Source: Cyrtodaria siliqua (taxonomy: Eukaryota; Mollusca; Bivalvia; Adapedonta; Hiatellidae). From it: a stretch of 64,000 nucleotides of DNA. Under the pieces are notes generated by a model. That model ran no database searches, had not been told where the DNA came from, and worked only from the letters and a program-made list of their open reading frames with translations. The position numbers and the translations under genes were made by a program. Location of the stretch: the NCBI GenBank assembly GCA_037043455.1, contig JAWPHD010011238.1, positions 21,750 through 85,749 on the forward strand. Direction: 5' to 3'. Numbering within the stretch: position 1 is the first letter of the stretch; every line of letters begins with the position of its first letter. Positions 57,700-64,000 of this stretch are shown here, piece by piece.

Positions 57700-59585
57700 A
57701 CAATTGCTCTTTCGTGGAATAGTAGTTTTAAATGATGTACTGTAGTACATTAAACTACACTGTATTTTGTTGAATGTGTTATCATCATTAAAACGTGAAA
57801 ACATAATAATGTAAAATGCGCATGGCGGAACCCGTTTTGTTCGGCATTTCTCACACATAATACTTTAACACGTACTGAGTTAAGTAGAGTGTTATTGTTT
57901 ATTAAAGAATCGTTATATTTCAACAATATATAAAACATTATTAAAACATATGATTCTAATTAACTATGGCTGTCTAACATAATTATAAGTGATAATGACG
58001 ATATGAATTAAAATTTCATTTACAAATAAACTAATTTGAGAAATTTAATTGAGGTCCTAAACAAATAGCACCAGCCGTTTCATATGACTCACAAGTAGCT
58101 GAAGTAATACCCTGAAAGGACCAATCACATATGTTGTGGTTTTATACGTCAGCCACAGTTATACAATGTATTAGATATGACAGTTCCCACTCACAATAAA
58201 GCATAGGAGACCGATAATTGGATTTCAAAGTTATTATTTTTATGCATTATATTAATGTAGGATATAAGTATCAATCAGTTTTAAAGTTCATTATCTATAT
58301 TCAAACACTGCAACCATTTTAGTCTCGTCATCTTCACTAATATGCAGAATCAAATCGTCTAAAAGTATAGACAAACGAAAACAATTGAATAAACCCAAAA
58401 TTATGTAAAAGAGGCGCCCGGAGGTATTACCCTTTTAATTTCCTTATAATTGCAATCAATTTAAAATGTTCTAAGGCATTTTTGTATTACACCGTATCAG
58501 ATCCAATAGAACTTGATATAATCTGGTATAATCTGAATAGAACTTGGTATAATCTGGGCCTAAATAATATGCTTTGTCTATCAAAATCTTTCTGGTCTCA
58601 CCATACATGTTTTTCATCCTCAACCTCTTGTACAAAAAGGGGACAAAAGCGTTGACTTTCTCTTTGATTTTGATGTCGACCAGTTTCAATTCGTAAGGGT
58701 GCGATCCTATTTCTAAATTTGGCAAATGCAAACCTTTGCTTTAAGGCTAGTATTAATGTGCAAATCTACACGTTCTCAATTTATATATATCTACCTCATT
58801 TGGACCTTTTACTTTATTAGTATTATTTATTTTTCATTTTAAAACATGCTGGTCCATTAAGGTTATTATGACATCGATTATCATTTTAGACTTTGGTAAG
58901 AAAACAGATATATCTGAGCAAAGATTGTAGCCAATCTCCATAAACTTTAATTAATTAGTTAGTGGCATAAAACCCAATGCTTACAGACTCGGATTGCCTT
59001 ATTATAGACCCAAATAAAAAGTACGACTCTATAGTGGTTTACAAACACATTGTTCATTGTTTAATAAGGGATGGCACGCATTCCATATTGCCTTTGACAT
59101 CAGCGGTATGTGTATATGTGACAATCTTTAAATAAAACATTGGAAAATGTATTTGATCCCCATCTTGCAGCACCGTACCTTATAGGGATGAAATAAGAGA
59201 GTCTTTTAGCATTGTAATCACGTCATAAGGCATTCAGCATAATTATTTGTAGTATATTTAGCAAAAGATATTTATTTACAGTTGATCTAGCAATGTAGAC
59301 CAATGATTGATATTTAATATACAGTGTTTTGTTTAAACGTGTCTGTGTATATTTCTGGCCCAGTATGGTTTGGTTGCTTTTTACTGCTGCTTGACGGCCG
59401 TCAGTTATAGCACGGCTGAAATATACCGGCAGTTATTGGACGGGTCTTCAGGTGTATGAACATTATATCATAAACAGGAACAAAATAAAACCGTTAGAGC
59501 AATGGTACAATGTAGCAAATTTTTCCTATTATGTTCAGCTTGTATTTTACATCAGGTTTAAAGATATTGTTGCTTTATTTTTCAG
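57700..59585. other. Spacer / probable intron
   Basis: A+T-rich with no repeats of note. A minus-strand 86-codon frame (58731-58471, including GSHPYELKLVDIKIKEKVNA) is unrecognised; part of it arises from a short direct repeat of AACTTG.TATAATCTGG. If the exons at 57412 and 59586 belong together this is one intron. Confidence 0.3.
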
Positions 59586-60119
59586 TACCAACAATGGGTA
59601 ATAAAACATCTTCAAACAAATCAAAAGCCGTAAGTATAAAATCAATGACATACATTTCATTATTGAAAAAAATCACTTGCCAATGGTAGAAGTGTCATGA
59701 TAAAGAGGAAATAGAAAACCTTAAAGAGAAATGAATTATTATTAAATTGAGCATGACGTATAAAAAAAGTTTTTCTTTGGAATTAAATATTATTATGACA
59801 CTGTTTAATACTACACGCCACAACAGGCCAACCATTGAATGTATTGAAATAAACATGGCTTGCAGTACATTTGGGAAAGGCTTTACTTTTGGGCGATAGA
59901 ACTTGTGGCAGGACCACTTTCCATATTAATTAATATGGCAAAAATATCTTTAAATCAAATTAAGTTTGTTATAGCTTATAGCTTATATCTTTAAAAGTGC
60001 AGTACTGTTTTCAGTCTGTATATACCTGTATATATTGTTTTGACGATTTATATCTAGGTTTATTTCTCGTTTAGGAAATGGGTACTGAGGAAGAATCAAA
60101 ACTGCTAAGTAAAACATAA
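59586..60119 (+). CDS. Small two-exon gene encoding a 26-residue peptide with myristoylation-type N-terminus
   Basis: Exon a (59586-59629) follows a strong acceptor (TTGCTTTATTTTTCAG) and ends at GTAAGT (59630). It contains ATG 59594 and encodes MGNKTSSNKSKA. Exon b (60075-60119) follows TATTTCTCGTTTAG and encodes EMGTEEESKLLSKT with stop TAA 60117-60119. The 445-bp intron is phase 0, so the frame is continuous. MGNKTS fits the N-myristoyltransferase consensus (Gly2 with a small residue at position 6), implying a membrane-anchored peptide, or the N-terminus of a longer protein if exon b uses the weak donor at 60109 (GTAAAA). In that case an acceptor at 60228 (CTTGTTTCAG) would add a hydrophobic Ile/Leu/Phe-rich C-terminus of about 26 residues. 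I do not recognise a family. Splice signals are clear; expression is unproven. Confidence 0.45.
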
Positions 60120-60720
60120 ATGCCAATGAAACACAACTGCAAACTAATCAGTTATTTTACACTTAATAAGAATCATCTCGTAGAAACATCATGTCAAACA
60201 TAACATTTGTTTGGGTCGCTTGTTTCAGTCAAAGTTTATTTGCTTATTAATATATTAATTAGCATTGTACGATTCTTTAGAATATTCAAAATAATAAAGA
60301 TGCACTAAAACAAACTGTAAAATAAAGGTGACTGTATAACTGTTAAAAACCTGCGTTTACTTAATTCAATGCACTATTAACACTCAAAGTGCTACTAATT
60401 ACTAAATTATGTTCTCGTACAGTCATACTAGTTATTACACACCATTATTCTCTAAGCCTGGCAACGCACGACTTTATATTAAGTTAAACATGAAATGGGA
60501 TGTTCTCTATGACCAGGTTCAATTCAGCAAAGAGACTGGTCATCTGAGGATATCTGTAGCGTGTTTAGGATTGTAAAATGATCGCAAAATGGTTGAGCTG
60601 TACGACTTTGAAAACTAATGTATATACAGGGTTATCATATTGTAAATAGGATGCTTGTGTGCTATTCGTTTAAGACGGACAGTTTGTCCGTCTAAAGTCT
60701 GCTAGAGGACACTGTGGTAG
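60120..60720. other. Spacer between small gene and LTR element
   Basis: It holds a good acceptor-like site at 60228 (discussed with the small gene) and otherwise nothing recognised. GGTAG at 60716-60720 would be the left 5-bp target duplication of the LTR element. Confidence 0.35.
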
Positions 60721-61430
60721 TGTTACGAGTAAAATGTAACCAGAAAGGATGTAAAACCAGCAACAACTATATTTAATATATAATCAACACATTTATTTAA
60801 CCACTACAATGAAAATATTCACTTACAGAAAAAAACTTAAAATGGATCCAGTATTTCTTGAAAATCCGTTATACAAATAAATTCCAAATAATATTGGTAA
60901 GTGTCCCTTTAATCTGAATTGTCAAATGTCCCTTTAATCAAAGTTGTCAAGTGTCCCTATAATCCAAGTTCACTTCAAGTTTTTCCTAGTTTCTTAATTC
61001 ACAATAGTCTAACTGTCCAAATAATCCAATAATCCAATGTCACTATATTAGCACAATAGTTGTTTATCCTCTCACAATGTATTTTAATTCATAGCATCCA
61101 ATATTTTGTAAATTCTCCATTAAAATAGTGAACTATATACTCCACGTTGAATATTAATTACTGCAAAACCCGCAAGTTTTAATAAGTTCAGCTTTATATA
61201 CAAACATGGAACATTCTAGATTAAAGAATGTTCTGTGACAAACTACACATCTCGTTATGTAAACAATAATTTAGAAATTACTTATATAAACACTGGATGT
61301 CAATCAAATAGTCTGTAAAAATAATAGTACACAATCCAGCTATTTATATATGTGCTATTAATAGAAACAATCTGACAACTGGATTAATAAACATGTACAC
61401 TTATATAGCATTAGATACATGAGGATAACA
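60721..61430 (-). repeat. 3' LTR of Ty3/gypsy element
   Basis: A 710-bp segment bounded by TGTTA...TAACA. It shares ATGGATCCAGTATTTCTT.AAAATCCG, AAGTGTCCCTTTAATCTGAATTGTCAAATGT and AACTGTCCAAATAATCCAATAATCCAATGTC with 63745-64000. On the minus strand it is immediately preceded by a polypurine tract (TAAGGGGAGGAG, complement of 61431-61442). A ~25-bp GTGTCCCT.TAATC...TTGTCAA repeat occurs three times at about 60900-60975. Confidence 0.9.
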
Positions 61431-61578
61431 CTCCTCCCCTTAAAGAAAACTAATGATGCATGTTATAACGCATTCATATAATATATCAAAGTATATATTA
61501 CAAAATGACATTGCTTTTAAATTAACAATAGTCAATATACATATTACAATAATTAACGTTTAAATATACAAACGTATT

Positions 61579-63175
61579 TTACACACGAGATAATGCATCA
61601 ACAATCAAATTATCTTTTACTCTGATATGTCTAATTTCAATATTGTGCTCTTGCAACATTAATCTCCATCTCATTAATCTTTTTTTTTTATTTTTCATTT
61701 TTTAATAAATGTGAGAGGATTGCGATCACTGAAGACAACTATCGGTAAAACAGATGAAGTTAAATATACTTCAACATGATGTAGTGCCAACATCAGAGAA
61801 GGCACTCTTTCTCAATAGTAGAGTAGTTCACAGTATCACAGTTCAAAAGTTGGTGCTAAAAGCACTAGTGTACTTATAAGTATGGCTTTTAGTTGACATG
61901 TTTCAGTCCAGATCAATTTATTTGTTTTACTCAGTAAGTTGATAAAAGGTTCAACAATGACTGAAAAGTTATGACAACATTTTCTATAATAACCAGATTA
62001 CCAAGAAAACGCATCTGTTGTTTTTTCCAAGTCAGTAGAGCAAATTCAGAGATAGCCTTAACCTTAGCTTCAGTAGGTTTAACCTGACCCCGTCCCACTC
62101 CATGTCCTGAAAACGTGACATCAGCCGACAGAATTCATTTTTGGTTAACTTCGCATTTGTAAGACACTCGAAGAAACATCTTATGGTCAGCAGATGGTCT
62201 TCCCATGTGTTGCTGTAAATGATGACATCGTCGATGTACGCGTCACTTCCATTAACATATTGACGAGACGTTGGAACGTTGCTGGTGAATTGTCAAATGA
62301 CATATTTTTTTCTGTGAGATGTACAAATATTGTAACGTGTTTAACATTTCCAATTTTATCAATACAGTCATCAATTCGTGGAAGTGTAAATGGATCAGGT
62401 TTTGTGACACTATTGCCTTTCTATAGTCAGTATACATCCGTTATAAGTATAATCCGGTTTTGAAACTAGAATACATGGTGAACGCCATTCACTTTTATTT
62501 GGACATCGATGTGATGTCCAATAAGTATTGAATTTCTTCTTTAAGATATTGTTGTTTAGAAGGATTCATTAGGTATGGATGCTGTTTTATTGGAGTAGAA
62601 TTTCCAACATCGACATCATGAAATACTGTGTCTGTTCTTGTTGAAACATCCGAAAATAAGTGTTCATATTCATATATCAATTGTTCAGTTTATGTCTCTG
62701 TAATGGATCTAGATGTGACGGTTCTCGTCGATATTGTTCAAAATGTCACTGTTTTGTAGTTTACCTAAACCAGGATCATATGTGTCAAAAAGTTTATGTT
62801 GATGTTGTAACTCGGCACTGAAATTTTCAAGTGGGACAGTGCAAATCACATTAACTGGATGTGAAGAAAGGCTATCTCTGTCATCGTATTATTTTAATAT
62901 ATTAATATGACAAAGTTGACGCTGGTTTAGCCTTTCAGGAGTATTTACAACTAAATATAATTTAAATCACTGACATTTGTTGTACTGTATACGGACCAAT
63001 CTACCTAGCTTGTAAAGGCTTTCCAGGAAAAGGTAATAAAGCAAGAAAGTTATCATCAGGCTTGAAATTTCTTTCCAGTGCAGTCAATCATATCTTGTTT
63101 TCATTATTGATTGAGAAGATTTGAGATTAGACAGAGCTACCTCACACACTGTGGCAGTACGTCTCCAGGTCATTA
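61579..63175 (-). pseudogene. Ty3/gypsy pol remnant: integrase tail, then RT, then RNase H
   Basis: Reading the minus strand: the integrase C-terminal region (VCEVALSNLKSSQSIMKTRYD, then FKPDDNFLALLPFPGKPLQA, the GPY module, and QRQLCHINILK; 63175-62895); a linker; the RT N-terminus (YEYEHLFSDVSTRTD, then KQQYLKEEIQYLLD; 62680-62495); a TDYRKA block; a deletion; SPATFQRLVN; the catalytic YIDDVIIYS (complement of 62212-62241); RNase H blocks (ERVPSL-HHVEVYLTSS, FSDRNPLTFI); and RLMRWRLMLQEHNIEIRHI with LSRV and stop 61581-61579. Only about 136 bp separate the stop from the polypurine tract. Frameshifts, stops and an internal RT deletion inactivate it; gag and protease are not recognisable. RNA intermediates would be copied in capsids and integrated. 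Confidence 0.88.
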
Positions 63176-63744
63176 TAAACTCTCAATAACACAAATTAAT
63201 CATTACAAGCTATCCCATATTACAGTTTATTAATGAGTTGATCGTATAGTGGTAAATTCTCGAGTCATAATGTCTCAGTCTAACCCAAAACTCTATCTAA
63301 CCCATACTTCTATCTACCCGATAACTCCAATCAAACAGCATCTAATCACCGCTTCAAAACATCCCATTATATAATCTGCAAGCACTTGCAAACATCTCTT
63401 TGGCGTTTAACAGTTATCCAATAGGTTATTATGGACCATACATACGCATACGCTATTACGTGTCTGTAGTAAGTTAATATGCTATCTTGCTATCTGAGAG
63501 AGTTCTACCAAATTGCGGAATGTCAGGTAAACTGCTATTAAAGAGGCACCCCGTTTTGCTACAACGCCTTTGACAGTTTGTGTCGAAAATCTGACTCAGA
63601 CTGTAAAAGAGTCAAAGAAGTGTGTTCTTTAGAGAGAATGTTCTCTTTTAATTGTACGTTTACTATTTTTTATGTTTTATTATGTTTTTATTAATATTGC
63701 CGAAAACAATGTATTTATGATAAAAGTGGTCGAAAGTGCTTCTC
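63176..63744. other. Internal region of LTR element, gag not recognisable
   Basis: Between the integrase remnant and the right LTR there is no open frame. Gag, protease and the integrase core should lie here in an intact element, so a large deletion is inferred. No primer-binding site was identified. Confidence 0.4.
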
Positions 63745-64000
63745 TAAAATGGATCCAGTATTTCTTTAAAATCCGATATACGAATAAAGTCCAAAAAATA
63801 TTGATAAGTGTCCCTTTAATCTGAATTGTCAAATGTTTCTTTAATCACATTGGTCAAGTGTCCTTTTTATCCAATATCATTTAAAATTTGTCCTGGTTTA
63901 TTAATTCATGTGTTAATTTATTATTGCAACTGTCCAAATAATCCAATAATCCAATGTCGCTCGATGAATACAATATGGTTTTACCTTTTCACAATATATT
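63745..64000 (-). repeat. 5' LTR of Ty3/gypsy element, partial at window edge
   Basis: It matches 60835-61085 of the 3' LTR. The first ~115 bp of the LTR as seen on the plus strand (60721-60835) are not found to its left, so the LTR/internal junction is deleted or rearranged. The LTR continues beyond the window. Confidence 0.85.

Overview
The window reads as nuclear DNA of an invertebrate animal, most likely a bivalve mollusc. It is A+T-rich, has no operons and no long intact reading frames, and has intron-like splice signals. It is packed with repeat classes typical of bivalve genomes: tRNA-derived SINEs, Penelope-like, LINE and Ty3/gypsy retroelements, and non-autonomous DNA elements with internal tandem arrays of about 142-145 bp. 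The species cannot be fixed from the sequence alone. Almost every long reading frame is a transposon remnant or low-complexity translation, so this is a repeat-rich intergenic or intronic region, not a gene cluster.

Layout. 1-9.5 kb: a decayed SINE (1.4 kb), segment copy A of a triplicated host sequence (2.1-4.2 kb), and two 3' fragments of one reverse-transcriptase (RT) family (4.2-5.3 kb plus strand; 6.8-7.5 kb minus strand). 9.3-14.1 kb: a young SINE with a 10-bp target duplication inside a local tandem duplication, a LINE tail, an unidentified broken coding region, and an SGNH-hydrolase pseudogene. 14-21.6 kb: mostly featureless, with a tRNA-like sequence at 19.7 kb. 21.6-25.3 kb: a third RT-family fragment, then an 11-unit array of about 144 bp loaded with AGGTCA nuclear-receptor half-sites, including perfect oestrogen-response-element palindromes, then further tandem blocks. 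26.5-29.65 kb: a palindromic ACGAGAA array and the longest, frame-broken copy of the RT family. 29.9-31.6 kb: a second AGGTCA array. 32-35.6 kb: segment copy C, split by a CGGCGT-headed element full of C/T-rich repeats. 36.5-37.4 kb: a hAT-like non-autonomous element. 38-41.8 kb: segment copy B, carrying a GATGG-type palindromic array. 43-44.7 kb: a 5'-truncated L1/Tx1-like LINE on the minus strand. 45.1-46.5 kb: a fold-back element and a 141-bp near-perfect palindrome. 46.8-47.9 kb: a 142-bp array. 47.9-51.4 kb: a composite element with G-tract termini. 51.9-55.3 kb: a Penelope-like element with a GIY-YIG endonuclease on the minus strand, directly followed by another RT-family 3' end. 57-60.1 kb: the only credible host coding signal, two small exons with canonical splice sites encoding a 26-residue peptide with an N-myristoylation-type start. 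60.7-64 kb: a minus-strand Ty3/gypsy LTR element whose integrase tail lies upstream of RT-RNase H (Gmr1-type order); it runs off the window.

The elements do not form a pathway. What links them is nested insertion and local duplication. Two of those duplications preserve an unfilled or alternative state of an insertion, which makes the order of events partly readable. Similarities were judged by eye; no alignment or database search was run.
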